This document shows, in pieces, positions 39,131-49,965 of a stretch of 64,000 nt of DNA; positions within the stretch are counted from its first letter, which is position 1, and each line of letters begins with the position of its first letter. Position numbers and translations under genes: made by a program. The stretch is from Prochlorococcus marinus CUG1435 (GTDB taxonomy: Bacteria > Cyanobacteriota > Cyanobacteriia > PCC-6307 > Cyanobiaceae): contig JAEPLP010000001.1 in NCBI GenBank assembly GCA_017644375.1, positions 840,001 through 904,000 on the forward strand, written 5' to 3'. The notes beneath the pieces were generated by a model, which was not told where the DNA came from, did not search any database, and saw only the letters and a list, made by a program, of their open reading frames with translations.

Positions 39131-39347
39131 ATTGAGGCAAACAACATAATCTAATAATAAAGCCTCAAGTAATTATTTAAGATTGATACAAGCATTAAGT
39201 AAATATTTTCAAGGATATGGAAATTTCAATATTCATAAACTTCTCCAATTGTTGTTAGGTAATTTATCTTCATTCTCAATCATTAATATGCAATCTCTCC
39301 TTTTCAAAAATATTCTCTCTTAAGATATTAAAGTCATAATTCATATC

Positions 39348-39548
39348 ATGTCGCAAACTAAAAGAGAGCAGGTCATTAGTCACATTCGCTATTTAAGACA
39401 AGAGCTCAGAGAAATGCATTTAGGAATAAAAGAAGATGATCTTTTCCCTGAACCTGGCGAGTTAAGGGGATTAATGGCTCAGTTGGAAGCATTGCTTGAA
39501 TTAATAGAAGGAAATACTAAAATTCAATCAAACTCAGAAGCGGCTTAG
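39348..39548 (+). CDS. Small helical protein (66 aa)
   Basis: I do not recognise a named family. The protein is predicted all-helical: KREQVISHIRYLRQELREMH, a turn EDDLFPEPGEL, then LMAQLEALLELIEGN. It looks like a helical hairpin. No membrane span. It lies 11 bases before the Ycf20-like gene on the same strand, so the two are probably one unit. The 217-base gap upstream carries no other gene that I can support. Confidence 0.75.
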   Translation: MSQTKREQVISHIRYLRQELREMHLGIKEDDLFPEPGELRGLMAQLEALLELIEGNTKIQSNSEAA

Positions 39549-39559
39549 TTTAATACAAA

Positions 39560-39901
39560 ATGGTTGTTAAACCTCAAAAGACAAAATTTCAGCTAAAAAT
39601 TGTGGAAAATATTCAGACATTAAGTATTTGGGCTAATAATCCATGGCGAAGATATTCAATTTCATTGATTACACTTTTAATTGGCTACTTTTTTGGGAGT
39701 TCTCTTGGTATGGTAAGTGCTGTTGTGGAGCTCATGGATCCTATCGCTGCGTTCTTATCAGTAGTTTTTATCGAGATCTTAATATTTCTAAGAAGAAATT
39801 TTAGATTTGAAAGGAAAAAGAAATTTTTAGTACTTTTAATAGATTCTTTAAGATTAGGATTATTTTATGGTTTCTTTACTGAAAGTCTTAAGTTGCTATA
39901 A
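39560..39901 (+). CDS. ycf20: Ycf20-like membrane protein (DUF565)
   Basis: 113 residues with two or three membrane helices. The NNPWRRYSISLITLLIGYFFGSS segment (in two parts: NPWRRYS, then a helix) and the closing RLGLFYGFFTESLKLL are typical of Ycf20/DUF565, which is conserved from cyanobacteria to plastids. A plant homologue has been tied to non-photochemical quenching; the bacterial role is not known. Follows the small helical gene by 11 bases; convergent with pyrB, 2 bases away. Confidence 0.85.
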   Translation: MVVKPQKTKFQLKIVENIQTLSIWANNPWRRYSISLITLLIGYFFGSSLGMVSAVVELMDPIAAFLSVVFIEILIFLRRNFRFERKKKFLVLLIDSLRLGLFYGFFTESLKLL

Positions 39902-39903
39902 AT

Positions 39904-40920
39904 TTATTTGTTGTATTTTTGTAATAGATAAAGCAAAGCCATTCTTATAGGAATACCATTTGCAACTTGATTATTAATTAAGCAATTAGGATATTGATCT
40001 ACTACCTTACTACTTATTTCAATATCTCTATTAATAGGACCAGGATGAAGAATTGGAATTTTTTTATTATTCAAGGATAATTTTTCTGGGGTTAAGCCAT
40101 AATCCAAACTATATGAATCTATGCTACTTAGTAAATTCTCCATCATTCTTTCTTTTTGGAGTCTTAAAACAATAATCGCATCGGCGGTTTTTATTGATTC
40201 TTCCAATGATCTAGAAATTGTTATTGAACCTCTTGATTTAACAGGATCTTCTATTTGATTTGGTGCGGGTGTTTTTAAAAAATTGACAAATTCATCAGGT
40301 ATTAATGTCTTTGGACCACATAAGATTATCTCTGCGCCGAATGCACTCAAAGCCCAAAGATTTGATCTGGCAACCCTTGAATGATTAACGTCTCCAATTA
40401 TTAAAATTTTTTTGGAATTTAAAACCTCTGGATTCAGTGTTTTTTTGGAAAAGAATTTTATCAAAGTATAGATGTCAAGTAATCCTTGGCTAGGGTGACT
40501 ATGTAATCCATCTCCCGCATTAAGAACGGAAGTCCTGGAATTTATAGCATCAAGTTTTTTAGCGATCTCAAAGGTTATGTAACTTGATGAATGTCTGATA
40601 ACTAATGTATCCGCCCCCATAGCAGAATAAGTTATGGCTGTATCAATTATTGTTTCTCCTTTTGTTAAAGAGCTAGAGGATGGTGCAAATGTTTGGACAT
40701 CAGCAGAAAGCCTTTTTGCTGCAAGCTCAAAACTATTTTTTGTTCTTGTACTAGCTTCAAAAAATAAAGACGTTACTAAAGTCCCCTGTAAAGCAGGTAT
40801 CTTTCTCGTTCCTGCATTCTTTAGTGCGTCAAATCTATTAGCTAATTCAAATACTGACTCATAATCTTTAATTGAAAAATTAGCTAATGTATGAATATGT
40901 TTATGAGGCCAAATTTGCAT
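39904..40920 (-). CDS. pyrB: Aspartate carbamoyltransferase catalytic subunit
   Basis: Condenses carbamoyl phosphate and aspartate in pyrimidine synthesis. 338 residues. The carbamoyl-phosphate loop is [18 protein letters not shown] (about 54-71); [11 protein letters not shown] (about 142) and [12 protein letters not shown] (about 290) complete the active site. No regulatory PyrI is nearby. The gene lies 21 bases after the 3-methyladenine glycosylase gene on the same strand. Confidence 0.97.
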   Translation of the reverse strand: MQIWPHKHIHTLANFSIKDYESVFELANRFDALKNAGTRKIPALQGTLVTSLFFEASTRTKNSFELAAKRLSADVQTFAPSSSSLTKGETIIDTAITYSAMGADTLVIRHSSSYITFEIAKKLDAINSRTSVLNAGDGLHSHPSQGLLDIYTLIKFFSKKTLNPEVLNSKKILIIGDVNHSRVARSNLWALSAFGAEIILCGPKTLIPDEFVNFLKTPAPNQIEDPVKSRGSITISRSLEESIKTADAIIVLRLQKERMMENLLSSIDSYSLDYGLTPEKLSLNNKKIPILHPGPINRDIEISSKVVDQYPNCLINNQVANGIPIRMALLYLLQKYNK

Positions 40921-40941
40921 TACGCTTAAAAAGATAAATGA

Positions 40942-41463
40942 TTATTGAAATTTAGGTGTTCTGTCACCTTTTAATCTTTTACTTACACTCCCACTATTTT
41001 TAAGATACCAACGCCATTTTATATTTTTTGCCTTTGATATGCCAATTCTTGTAGTTTGAATAAGATCTTTTTCTTCTAGATTCCAGTCTCTTGGAGAAAT
41101 CCATAAAGATTTGTTATTGAGGACTTCAAGTGAGTTAAATGAAATGTCTATACTGAACGCCTTAGTAACTAGGCCAGGTCCAGAAGCTAACCTTTCGTTC
41201 TTTTTAGAGATAAAAACTGATCTTATTAATACGCCACTCGCAAAATTTTCCTTATCTGTAACTATGTTTAAACAATGATGAATCCCATAAGATTTATAAA
41301 TATAAAATGTCCCTGGTTTGCCAAATAATGATTTATTTGATTCAGTCATTTTGCGGTAGCCATGACAGGCCTCTTCTTCCTGTGAATAAGCTTCAGTTTC
41401 AACAATAACCCCTTTAACTTGATCTAAATTATTATTTTTTTTTATGAGGTAACAGCCTATCAA
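40942..41463 (-). CDS. DNA-3-methyladenine glycosylase (AAG/MPG), 5' end uncertain
   Basis: Alkyladenine glycosylase of the AAG/MPG fold, which removes alkylated and deaminated purines. Visible: VIVETEAYSQEEEACHG (Glu is the catalytic base), FYIYKSYGIHHCLNIV and SGPGLVTKAF. The nearest in-frame start is TTG at 41463, giving 173 residues. That cuts off the family's first helix: the frame stays open to 41529 and encodes FPKNFFYRHSKLVAPD, which fits the family, but it has no ATG/GTG/TTG. A TTG at 41533 lies in another frame, linked through an A6T8 tract (41493-41506). See findings. Confidence 0.8.
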   Translation of the reverse strand: MIGCYLIKKNNNLDQVKGVIVETEAYSQEEEACHGYRKMTESNKSLFGKPGTFYIYKSYGIHHCLNIVTDKENFASGVLIRSVFISKKNERLASGPGLVTKAFSIDISFNSLEVLNNKSLWISPRDWNLEEKDLIQTTRIGISKAKNIKWRWYLKNSGSVSKRLKGDRTPKFQ

Positions 41464-41697
41464 ATCTGGTGCAACAAGTTTAGAGTGCCGATAAAAAAAA
41501 TTTTTTGGAAATAAGTGTTTTTGTATTTTTCAAAATTAATCTAATATTACTTTTAGCTGAGAAAGATAATTTACGCCATTAATTTATATATTTACTTTCA
41601 ATGAGATTTAAAAATTATTTTTTAATTATTCAAATTTAAAGAATTTATAGATAAGTGTTCTAAATAAACTATTATCTATTAAGAGGACATTAAAGTC

Positions 41698-41991
41698 ATG
41701 ACAAAAATAACTAAAGAGGAAGTGAAAAAAGTTGCGCATTTAGCAAGATTGGAACTGAACGAGGATGAAATTAATAATCACGCGGAACAACTAGAAAAGA
41801 TATTGGAATATATAAAACAACTTCAAAAAATTGATACCAATGATGTGCCATGCACAACAAGAGCAATTGAGGTTACTAATGTTTTTAGAAAGGATGAAAG
41901 GAAAAATTCTGATTGCAAAGAAGAGCTTTTAGAATTGGGTCCATCTAGAGAAGATAAATACTATAAAGTGCCAAAAATTATGAGCGAATGA
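41698..41991 (+). CDS. gatC: Asp/Glu-tRNA amidotransferase subunit C
   Basis: GatC joins GatA and GatB in the enzyme that turns Glu-tRNA(Gln) into Gln-tRNA(Gln). 97 residues with the pattern VKKVAHLARLELNEDE and VTNVFRKDE, and the final EDKYYKVPKIM. Normal length. It stands alone between two minus-strand genes, with 234 bases before it. Confidence 0.93.
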   Translation: MTKITKEEVKKVAHLARLELNEDEINNHAEQLEKILEYIKQLQKIDTNDVPCTTRAIEVTNVFRKDERKNSDCKEELLELGPSREDKYYKVPKIMSE

Positions 41992-41992
41992 T

Positions 41993-43012
41993 TTAGTTGC
42001 TTCCTATAAATGTTTTGTTGACAATCTTTAGTAAAAATTTTTTTATTTTATAGCCTGGATATAAATTTATGATTTTTCTTACCTTCCCCCTTTTTTTGCT
42101 ATGGCTTCTTACACCTATTAGTAAATCATAAATAAAGTTAAAAATATCATCTTTACTTTCAAATATGCCAACTCTTTGAGGTGAGCCTTTCATATCGAGT
42201 AATGGCTTTGTTTTTTCATAGGCTACTTTGTATTCAAACCAGGGAATCGAAGGCCAAAGATGATGAATGAGATGGTAATTTTGACCCATTATTAATAGAT
42301 TCATAAATTTGCTTGGATAAACTCGGGAATTTATCCATTTGTTTCTTGATCGAAAAGGTCTGTGTGGCAAATAATCAAAAAATATTCCTAAAGTAACACC
42401 TACCATTAATGCTGGTCCGAACCATAAATTATAAATTAGATTCATAAAGTCAAATTTTATGCCAGCTAAAATTATTGTAATGAAGATAGATCTTTCAATT
42501 CCCCATTGAAGTAATTCATATTTTCGCCAAAGTTTTCTTTGAAAGAAAAAAACTTCATGATAAAAAAATCTTGGAGCTATTAGCCAAATTGGACCAAAAG
42601 TACTAACGATGTGATCAGGATCATTTTTAGGATGATTTACATGAATATGGTGTTGTAGATGTACTCTTGTAAAAACTGGAAAACTAAATCCCAAAAGAAT
42701 TGCTGATCCATGACCCATGGCTTGATTTATCCAAGGAACTGGGTGAGCAGCTTTGTGACAAGCATCATGAATCACAGTGCCTTCAATATGTAAAGCTAAA
42801 AAAGCTGTTGCTACAAGTAAAGGTAGAGGCCAAACACCCCTATACCATTGCCATATGCTAAGAAAAGCGAGGAAATATCCGCCAAAAAAAAGACCTAATG
42901 TTGGATTCCAGAAACTTGGCGGATCTACATAATTTTTTATCTCCTTTTGCCAATTAAAAGTTCTTGAAGAATTAGTAATTTTTGATGTATTTTTTTTGGT
43001 AAGGTTTGAAAT
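41993..43012 (-). CDS. crtR: Beta-carotene hydroxylase CrtR
   Basis: Di-iron membrane hydroxylase that makes zeaxanthin from beta-carotene. The histidine clusters HDACHKAAH, HLQHHIHVNH and NYHLIHH mark the CrtR/desaturase type. The only usual start codon in frame is GTG at 42775, but that begins inside the first His cluster. The frame is open to 43018 and encodes NPTLGLFFGGYFLAF and LHIEGTVIHD, which belong to CrtR. I place the start at ATT 43012 as a working choice (340 residues, about the family length). An alternative is TTG at 43035 in another frame, joined through an A8 tract at 42990-42997. Several membrane helices. Confidence 0.88.
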   Translation of the reverse strand: MSNLTKKNTSKITNSSRTFNWQKEIKNYVDPPSFWNPTLGLFFGGYFLAFLSIWQWYRGVWPLPLLVATAFLALHIEGTVIHDACHKAAHPVPWINQAMGHGSAILLGFSFPVFTRVHLQHHIHVNHPKNDPDHIVSTFGPIWLIAPRFFYHEVFFFQRKLWRKYELLQWGIERSIFITIILAGIKFDFMNLIYNLWFGPALMVGVTLGIFFDYLPHRPFRSRNKWINSRVYPSKFMNLLIMGQNYHLIHHLWPSIPWFEYKVAYEKTKPLLDMKGSPQRVGIFESKDDIFNFIYDLLIGVRSHSKKRGKVRKIINLYPGYKIKKFLLKIVNKTFIGSN

Positions 43013-43179
43013 CGTTTCTTATATTCTTTAACCAATATAACTAATATTTCTATATGATTGCATGCTTAGATCGGAAATTTTTTAAGGATATATTAAATTT
43101 AATTTTTATGTGTCAAATTAATCATCTTAAGTTAAAAATATTTTTAAAATAAACCTCTTTCAATTATTATTTTAATTAA

Positions 43180-43261
43180 GCGGTCGTGGCGGAATTGGTA
43201 GACGCGCGAGTTTTAGGTACTCGTATCTTCGGGTGTGGGAGTTCAAGTCTCCCCGACCGCA
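43180..43261 (+). tRNA. tRNA-Leu(UAG)
   Basis: Class II tRNA. Acceptor GCGGTCG (43180-43186) pairs with CGACCGC (43254-43260), discriminator A at 43261. The anticodon arm is CGAGT/ACTCG with the loop TTTAGGT, so the anticodon is TAG. A short variable arm (TCTTCGGGT region) and a TTCAAGTC T-loop follow. CCA is not encoded. Confidence 0.97.
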
Positions 43262-43333
43262 CTTAAGGAAATTCTGATACTAAGTTTGTTTAACAACATC
43301 TACTTCTTATAATTAGATTAAATTCAGATTTTA

Positions 43334-43780
43334 ATGAATAATTTATTAGTTTATTTGGGCTCTTTTTATATTATTACTGGGATTATATTTTTATTAGTAC
43401 CTTTAATTTATCTTGAGTTAGGTAGAACAAAAGACCTATTAAAAGCTTTCTTGAATTTATTGATAGGTTTGATATTGATTCTCAAAAATAAAACTCTAGA
43501 TGAATCTTTTGTTTTAATTTTCCTTTTTTTTACCGTACTAGCGGCTATTTATCTAGCAGAGATTTTTTCATTTAGATGGAATCAATTGACTGAGAAAGAA
43601 AAAAATAAATTAACTACCTTTCTGGAATTAAAAAATAATCTTTCAAAATTATTAGAGGCTTTTAATCTTGGCGTTAAGAATTTTACAAAATCTTTAAATT
43701 TTTTTAATTTTGATAATAATCAAAATATGAGCTCAAAAAAGTGGGTAAGAAATGCTAAAAATGATAATATAAAGACTTAA
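43334..43780 (+). CDS. Ycf66-like membrane protein
   Basis: 148 residues with three hydrophobic spans in the first half (about 5-25, 35-52, 58-77), then a charged Lys/Asn-rich tail. The ELGRTKDLLKAFLNLLIGLI and IYLAEIFSFRW patterns resemble the cyanobacterial/plastid Ycf66 N-terminal domain, but weakly, so the name is a guess. Lies between tRNA-Leu and ileS. Confidence 0.6.
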   Translation: MNNLLVYLGSFYIITGIIFLLVPLIYLELGRTKDLLKAFLNLLIGLILILKNKTLDESFVLIFLFFTVLAAIYLAEIFSFRWNQLTEKEKNKLTTFLELKNNLSKLLEAFNLGVKNFTKSLNFFNFDNNQNMSSKKWVRNAKNDNIKT

Positions 43781-43898
43781 AAACAAATCATTTCGTTATT
43801 TAAAACATCCTAAAAAACTACAGTTCAATTAAAGAAGAATATAATAAATTAGATTTATTTAAACAATTCTTTGATCACCAATATACTTATATCGTCGT

Positions 43899-46805
43899 AT
43901 GAAATCTCAAAATAACAAAGAACAAAAATCAGACTTTTCTTACAAAGAGACTTTAAATTTACTTAAAACTGATTTTTCAATGCGTGCTAATTCAGCTTTA
44001 AGAGAGCCTGAGATTCAGAAATTTTGGGCGGAAAATAATATTGATTTCGAATTAGGTTCAAAAAACACAGGAAAAACATTTACATTACATGATGGCCCAC
44101 CTTATGCAAATGGAGCACTTCACATGGGTCATGCTCTTAACAAAGTTTTAAAAGATATTATAAATAAGTACAAAACATTGAAAGGTTATAAAGTTCACTA
44201 TGTTCCAGGCTGGGACTGCCATGGTTTGCCTATTGAATTAAAAGTACTTCAGAATTTGAAGTCAGATGAAAGAAAGAATCTTAACACCTTAAATCTAAGA
44301 AAAAAGGCAACAGAATATGCATATATTCAAATTAATAATCAAATGGAGGGTTTCAAAAGGTGGGGCATATGGGGAAATTGGGATAACCCTTACTTAACTC
44401 TTAAGAAAAGTTATGAATCTGCTCAGATTGGAGTATTTGGGAAGATGTTTTTAAATGGATATATATATCGGGGTCTTAAACCTGTGCACTGGAGTCCAAG
44501 TTCGAGGACAGCATTAGCTGAAGCAGAACTAGAATATCCTGAAGAACATTATTCGAAAAGTATTTATGTTTCATTAAAAATTATAAAAGTATCTGATGAA
44601 ATCCTTTTACAAATTTGTCAACAAAATCCCAATATCAAAAAGGATTTTTTTCTAAATAATTCTTTTATAACCATTTGGACTACTACCCCATGGACCATAC
44701 CCGCAAATGAAGCAGTTGCAGTAAATCCAAAAATAAATTATGTCTTTGCTTGTGATGAAGAAAAAAGAATATACCTTTTTGCAAAAGAATTATTATCTGA
44801 AATTAGTAAGAAATTTAATAAAGATTTCAATATACTTTCGGAGGTTAAAGGCTTTAAATTAGAAAATATTGAATACCAACATCCTACTAAGAAAAAAAAT
44901 TGCAGAATTGTAATGGGGGGAGATTATATTACTACAGAAGCTGGGACTGGAGTTGTGCATACCGCTCCTGGCCATGGTTTAGATGACTTTAATGTTGGAC
45001 AAAAATACGATCTACCTACAACCTGTGTTGTTGATGAAAAAGGAAATTTAAATGAATATTCAGGACAATTCAAAGGTTCTAATGTTCTTAAAAACGCAAA
45101 TGACTTAATTATTGAATATTTAAATCAAAAAAAATCTCTTCTATTAATAGAAAATTATAAGCATAGATATCCTTATGATTGGAGAACCAAAAAACCTACT
45201 ATTTTTAGAGCAACAGAACAATGGTTTGCATCTGTAGAAGGTTTTAGATCTTCCGCATTAAAGGCAATAGAAGATGTTGAATGGATGCCAGCAACAGGCA
45301 AGAAAAGAATTTATTCTATGGTGGTTGGTAGAGGAGATTGGTGTATTTCTAGACAAAGATCGTGGGGGGTACCTATTCCAGTTTTTTATAAAAAAAATGG
45401 TAAAGAAATTCTCCTTAACAGCGAGATAATTAATCATATTCAAAAACTTTTTAGTGAACACGGAGCAGATATTTGGTGGGACTGGGAAGTTAAGAGCTTA
45501 TTACCAGAAAAATATGTAAAAGAATCTGCTCTATGGGAAAAAGGTCAAGATACAATGGACGTTTGGTTCGATTCTGGATCTAGTTGGGCCGCAGTATGTG
45601 AACAAAGAAGTGAGTTGAAGTATCCGGCTGATCTTTATTTAGAAGGTTCAGATCAACATAGAGGTTGGTTCCAATCTTCTTTGCTTACATCTGTAGCTGT
45701 TAATAACAAACCACCATATAAAAAAGTTTTAACCCATGGTTTTGCACTTGATGAAAATGGGAGAAAAATGAGTAAATCTTTAGGTAACGTTGTTGATCCA
45801 AATATCATTATTGATGGAGGTAATAATAAAAAAACTGAACCTGCTTATGGTGCTGATGTTCTAAGGCTATGGGTAAGCTCGGTAGATTATTCAGTAGATG
45901 TTCCAATTGGTTCAAATATACTGAAACAGCTATCAGACGTTTATAGAAAAGTTCGTAATACAGCAAGATATCTTTTGGGGAATATCCATGATTATGATCC
46001 TAATATTGAAAGTTTTGAAATTAATCAATTGCCGTTATTAGATCAATGGATGTTAGGCAGATTATTTGAGGTTACAGAACAAATATCAAATGCTTATGAA
46101 AATTATGAATTTTCAAAATTTTTTCAAATTTTACAAAGTTTTTGTGTTGTAGATTTATCAAATTTCTATTTGGATATTGCAAAGGATAGGTTATACGTTA
46201 GTTCTAAATCTCAATTTAGGAGAAGATCATGTCAGTTTGTCATGTCTCAAGTTGTTGAAAATTTAGCTGTTCTTATTTCCCCAGTTCTTTGTCATATGGC
46301 TGAAGATATTTGGCAAAATATTCCATATCAAATTAAAGAAAAATCAGTTTTTGAGAGGGGATGGCCAACTTTTTCGCATTCATGGAAAAATGAAAATCTT
46401 AATGCGCACATTACAAATTTGCGAAATTTGAGAGTTGAAATTAATAAAGCTATAGAAGGATGCAGAAACAAACAAATAGTTGGCGCGGCTTTGGAAACAG
46501 AAGTGCATTATTTGCCTGAGGATAAAGTGGTAAAAGATTCCCTCACTTGGCTAAAAAAATTTGGTAATGAAGATGTAGATTTATTTAGAGATTGGCTTAT
46601 CGTTTCAAAGTTTGAAGTTGTATCAAATTTGGTCGAGAATTCTCTAATTACTGATAAAAATGAATTCGGAAAAATTCAAATTCTTAAAGCAAAAGGTAAG
46701 AAATGTGATAGATGTTGGCATTATGAAAAAGAAACTTTTAATGGTATTCAAAATACAAATTTATGTCAGAGATGTTCGAGCATTATTAATCTTGAATTTA
46801 ATTAA
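43899..46805 (+). CDS. ileS: Isoleucyl-tRNA synthetase
   Basis: Charges tRNA-Ile. 968 residues, class I. The HIGH motif reads [11 protein letters not shown] (about 71), the editing domain is in the middle (about 200-400, [12 protein letters not shown]), the KMSKS motif reads [10 protein letters not shown] (about 620), and a C-terminal zinc finger CDRCWHY...LCQRC (about 940-960) closes the protein. Bacterial IleS1 type. The stop overlaps the convergent next gene by 4 bases. Confidence 0.98.
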   Translation: MKSQNNKEQKSDFSYKETLNLLKTDFSMRANSALREPEIQKFWAENNIDFELGSKNTGKTFTLHDGPPYANGALHMGHALNKVLKDIINKYKTLKGYKVHYVPGWDCHGLPIELKVLQNLKSDERKNLNTLNLRKKATEYAYIQINNQMEGFKRWGIWGNWDNPYLTLKKSYESAQIGVFGKMFLNGYIYRGLKPVHWSPSSRTALAEAELEYPEEHYSKSIYVSLKIIKVSDEILLQICQQNPNIKKDFFLNNSFITIWTTTPWTIPANEAVAVNPKINYVFACDEEKRIYLFAKELLSEISKKFNKDFNILSEVKGFKLENIEYQHPTKKKNCRIVMGGDYITTEAGTGVVHTAPGHGLDDFNVGQKYDLPTTCVVDEKGNLNEYSGQFKGSNVLKNANDLIIEYLNQKKSLLLIENYKHRYPYDWRTKKPTIFRATEQWFASVEGFRSSALKAIEDVEWMPATGKKRIYSMVVGRGDWCISRQRSWGVPIPVFYKKNGKEILLNSEIINHIQKLFSEHGADIWWDWEVKSLLPEKYVKESALWEKGQDTMDVWFDSGSSWAAVCEQRSELKYPADLYLEGSDQHRGWFQSSLLTSVAVNNKPPYKKVLTHGFALDENGRKMSKSLGNVVDPNIIIDGGNNKKTEPAYGADVLRLWVSSVDYSVDVPIGSNILKQLSDVYRKVRNTARYLLGNIHDYDPNIESFEINQLPLLDQWMLGRLFEVTEQISNAYENYEFSKFFQILQSFCVVDLSNFYLDIAKDRLYVSSKSQFRRRSCQFVMSQVVENLAVLISPVLCHMAEDIWQNIPYQIKEKSVFERGWPTFSHSWKNENLNAHITNLRNLRVEINKAIEGCRNKQIVGAALETEVHYLPEDKVVKDSLTWLKKFGNEDVDLFRDWLIVSKFEVVSNLVENSLITDKNEFGKIQILKAKGKKCDRCWHYEKETFNGIQNTNLCQRCSSIINLEFN

Positions 46806-47137
46806 AACCAGTTTTTTTGATTTAAGAAGAAAAACGAGTCTTGATTTTCTCTGATAAAGTTATCTTCGCTTTCTATTAAGGGTGACTCATAAAGTTTAAA
46901 ATTAGTAAGTGTATAATCAAATTCTATAACTTTTTTTTCTAAATCCATTTCAATTGGATGAGTAGTAGAGCTACTGAAACCTCTAAAAATAATTATTTCT
47001 AATTCTTCTTTGTGATTTTTTTTAATAATATAACCCTCTAGTTTAAGGATCCTGTTAGGTATCCCAGAGCTTATTCTTTCAAGACGATTAATTAGATCAA
47101 TTTCTTCCATTTTCGGAGAAACAGGAGTTTCTTCCAT
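46802..47137 (-). CDS. Small conserved protein (111 aa), DUF7734-like
   Basis: Soluble protein with beta-rich centre: [20 protein letters not shown] and [19 protein letters not shown]. The FRGFSSS piece resembles a small family shared by cyanobacteria and plants (I remember DUF7734), with low certainty. Two start codons lie in nearly identical contexts: ATG 47137 and ATG 47110, in a local duplication. The upstream gene's last 41 bases overlap the longer form, 14 bases the shorter. Function unknown. Confidence 0.7.
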   Translation of the reverse strand: MEETPVSPKMEEIDLINRLERISSGIPNRILKLEGYIIKKNHKEELEIIIFRGFSSSTTHPIEMDLEKKVIEFDYTLTNFKLYESPLIESEDNFIRENQDSFFFLNQKNWF

Positions 47138-47720
47138 TTTTAGGTAATTTAATTATTGACCATTGAATCAAGCCTAAAATATAAATTAATAATGAAAATA
47201 ATCCTAAAAATTTTGCTAAGGGTTGAGTAAAGTTGGCCCCAAAGAAAAAATTAAATAGATTTTTGATGATCATCAAGAAATTTGAAGAAGGCTGAAGCCA
47301 AATTTCACACGCAGCTGAATTAATAAAAGAAAAGCATTTTAAGTTGTGTAAACTTTGAATTAAGAAATTGAGAGATATAAAAGTTAGAGACCATCTCCAT
47401 ACTTTTGTTGTTGTCACAAGGGTGTAGGACAAATCATATTCTTTTAACTCGTCATTAATATCGTTCCAAAACCAAACTGAGATTGTGATTAATAATGTTG
47501 AAATGTTTGTAACAACCAGCGCATAATTGTACTTACCTACAAGAAGTAAAAGGCTTATAAAAAATAAAAGGGATATTTTCCAATATATAGAAAGAAGCTT
47601 ATTAACAGCTTTATGTCCTTTTTTTATTGACCAAAATGATAATGTAATAGGAATACCAATAAGGAAAATGAATGAAAGTTGAAAAGATAGCCAAACAGAA
47701 AGTTGATTAAGGACGTTCAA
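47097..47720 (-). CDS. DUF3177-like membrane protein
   Basis: 207 residues with about five hydrophobic spans. Blocks such as KKGHKAVNKLLSIYWKISLL, ISVWFWNDINDEL and AACEIWLQPS match the cyanobacterial DUF3177 family as I remember it. Function unknown. The C-terminal tail [13 protein letters not shown] is encoded by the duplicated segment that also carries the next gene's two possible starts. Divergent from trmB, 120 bases away. Confidence 0.8.
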   Translation of the reverse strand: MNVLNQLSVWLSFQLSFIFLIGIPITLSFWSIKKGHKAVNKLLSIYWKISLLFFISLLLLVGKYNYALVVTNISTLLITISVWFWNDINDELKEYDLSYTLVTTTKVWRWSLTFISLNFLIQSLHNLKCFSFINSAACEIWLQPSSNFLMIIKNLFNFFFGANFTQPLAKFLGLFSLLIYILGLIQWSIIKLPKNGRNSCFSENGRN

Positions 47721-47840
47721 AACTTTTTCTTTTTAATACATAATTATTAAACATCAAACTGTCACTACTTAACTTATTATTGTCATAGTTATGAATATTA
47801 CGCATTTTTGTATATTGCCTAGATTTAGCTTGATAAATTC

Positions 47841-48470
47841 ATGAGACAGCATGTTAATCCTCTGAGTAAAAATTTTGATGAAATTGAGAGAATCCCCTCT
47901 TTGATTGAAATTTTTGATGATTCTAAATTAAATCTTCATTTAGATATAGGTTGTGCTTCTGGTGAATTTTTGTTCGATCTAGCTTTAGACAATTCTAATT
48001 GGAATTATTTAGGAATTGAGATCCGTGAGAAATTGGTTAAAACTGCTAAATGTAAAGCGAGAGAGAGAAATATTAAGAATTTACATTTTGTATTTGGAAA
48101 TGCTTTTAATATATTGAATGATTTTCAAAGTAAAAATATTATCAATAAAATAAAAAGCATTTCCTTTAATTTTCCTGATCCATGGTTCAAGAAAAGACAT
48201 TATAAAAGGCGTGTAATTCAGCCAGAGTTTATTGATATTCTTTCAAATTCAATGCAAACAGGGTCACTTATTTTTATTAAAACTGATGTAAAGGATTTAT
48301 TCGAATATATGAATTCAACCATATCAAGTAATTTTAATTTTAGAAAAATAGATAAGGAGGAATTTAATTATTCAGAAAGTTATAATCCCAATCAAGTTCA
48401 AACTAATAGAGAAAAATATGTTTTTCTTAATGAACTTGATATTTTTGAGAATATTTATATGAAAATTTGA
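47841..48470 (+). CDS. trmB: tRNA (guanine-N7)-methyltransferase
   Basis: Makes m7G46 in tRNA with SAM. 209 residues. The SAM loop is [10 protein letters not shown] (about 38-47), EIR closes the next strand, and the TrmB signature [16 protein letters not shown] (about 112-127) with the catalytic Asp is intact. Convergent with glmM, 7 bases apart. Confidence 0.96.
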   Translation: MRQHVNPLSKNFDEIERIPSLIEIFDDSKLNLHLDIGCASGEFLFDLALDNSNWNYLGIEIREKLVKTAKCKARERNIKNLHFVFGNAFNILNDFQSKNIINKIKSISFNFPDPWFKKRHYKRRVIQPEFIDILSNSMQTGSLIFIKTDVKDLFEYMNSTISSNFNFRKIDKEEFNYSESYNPNQVQTNREKYVFLNELDIFENIYMKI

Positions 48471-48477
48471 ATAAAAA

Positions 48478-49830
48478 TTAATTTTGAATTTTATCAATTG
48501 CCAAACTGAGTTTGTTCGTTATCTCACTTGATAAAAAATGAACTATCTTCTCATTTTTAGCTTCTACTAGGACTCGCATTAGGGGTTCAGTGCCGCTAGG
48601 TCTTATATAAATTCTACAATTATCAGAGTAGGTTGCCTGCAAATTTTCTATGGTTTGATCAATTAAACGTTTTGTTTTTGGGTTAATTTTTTGAATATTA
48701 AAATCTAAATTAATATTAGTTAGTTTCTGGGGAAAAGGCTCGAAACTACTTTTAAGCCAATCATGTAAGGTAATATTTTTCTTTTTACAGTACTTACAAA
48801 TTTGAAGAGCAGTCAAAATTCCATCTCCAGAAAAATTATTTATTTTTGAAAGTATATGACCTGATTGTTCACCTCCTAAAACAGCGCCTTTTTCCTTAAT
48901 TGCTTTATGCACGAATTTATCTCCTACATCAGTTCTATATAAATTTCCGCCAATCTTCTTCCAAGCCTTTTCAAGGCCTAAATTTGCCATTTGAGTGGAT
49001 ATTAGTAAATTCTTTGTAAGAATTTTTTGTTCCATAAGTTCTCTTCCCCAAAGAAAAAGGATATGATCTCCATCTAATACATTGCCTTTAGAATCTACCC
49101 CAATTACTCTATCGGCATCCCCATCAAAGCTAAATCCCATATCTGCAGGAGTTTCTCTTAATGCTTCTTTTAATGGTTTGAGGTTCGTAGAACCACAATT
49201 CATATTAATTTTTAAGCCATCTTTAGAGTTATTGATAACTCTTACGTCAGCCCCAATACTCTGAAAAATTTTTTTTGCGCAAATCGTAGCTGATCCATGG
49301 CATGTATCTAATATTATTTTCATACCGCTTAGATTTTCTCCACCCATAGTTTCAATAAGGCTTTGCATATAAATATCCATTAGCTCTGTATTTGTTTTTA
49401 AACAGATTTCTTTTTTATCAACTGATATATTTTGATTTGACTTTGCAATAAATGTTTGAATTTTATTTTCAAAACTTTTAGTAATTTTTTGACCATAATG
49501 GTCAAAAATTTTTATGCCATTATATTCGGGCGGATTATGACTGGCAGATATCATTAACCCACTTCCGAGTTTTTCTTGTTTGATTAAAAAAGGTATGGCT
49601 GGGGTAGGGCAGATTCCAAGATTTATAAAATTTTTACCACTTTCATTTATACCTTTTGTTAATCCTTGAAGCAAAATATCTCCACTAACCCTGGTATCTC
49701 TTCCAATTAATATTGGATTATTATTATCTAAATTCGAGCCTAGAGCATATCCAACTTTATAGGCTAGAGAATAAGTTATATCTTCATTAAATTTTCCTCT
49801 TATTCCATCAGTTCCAAAGATTGATTGCAT
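48478..49830 (-). CDS. glmM: Phosphoglucosamine mutase
   Basis: Interconverts glucosamine 6- and 1-phosphate for UDP-GlcNAc, feeding MurG. 450 residues. The active-site serine is in [15 protein letters not shown] (about 98-112), the metal loop is DGDADRVIG (about 243), and the phosphate loop [12 protein letters not shown] (about 408) is complete. Normal start [10 protein letters not shown] at residue 5. Confidence 0.96.
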   Translation of the reverse strand: MQSIFGTDGIRGKFNEDITYSLAYKVGYALGSNLDNNNPILIGRDTRVSGDILLQGLTKGINESGKNFINLGICPTPAIPFLIKQEKLGSGLMISASHNPPEYNGIKIFDHYGQKITKSFENKIQTFIAKSNQNISVDKKEICLKTNTELMDIYMQSLIETMGGENLSGMKIILDTCHGSATICAKKIFQSIGADVRVINNSKDGLKINMNCGSTNLKPLKEALRETPADMGFSFDGDADRVIGVDSKGNVLDGDHILFLWGRELMEQKILTKNLLISTQMANLGLEKAWKKIGGNLYRTDVGDKFVHKAIKEKGAVLGGEQSGHILSKINNFSGDGILTALQICKYCKKKNITLHDWLKSSFEPFPQKLTNINLDFNIQKINPKTKRLIDQTIENLQATYSDNCRIYIRPSGTEPLMRVLVEAKNEKIVHFLSSEITNKLSLAIDKIQN

Positions 49831-49965
49831 AATTAGATTTCAGGAATTAAAAAATTTTTCATATTAATCAGTTATTATTTTATCAGTTAGTTAAAAGGTA
49901 AAACATTTAAATTCTCTATATTTGTTTAACTCATTTAAAATAAATAAACTTAATAAGTATTCATA

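Noticed and set aside
39132..39168. TTGAGGC/GCCTCAA inverted repeat before the DUF2555-like gene
   Set aside because: Only 7 bp with a 23-base loop and no T-run; this can easily be chance.
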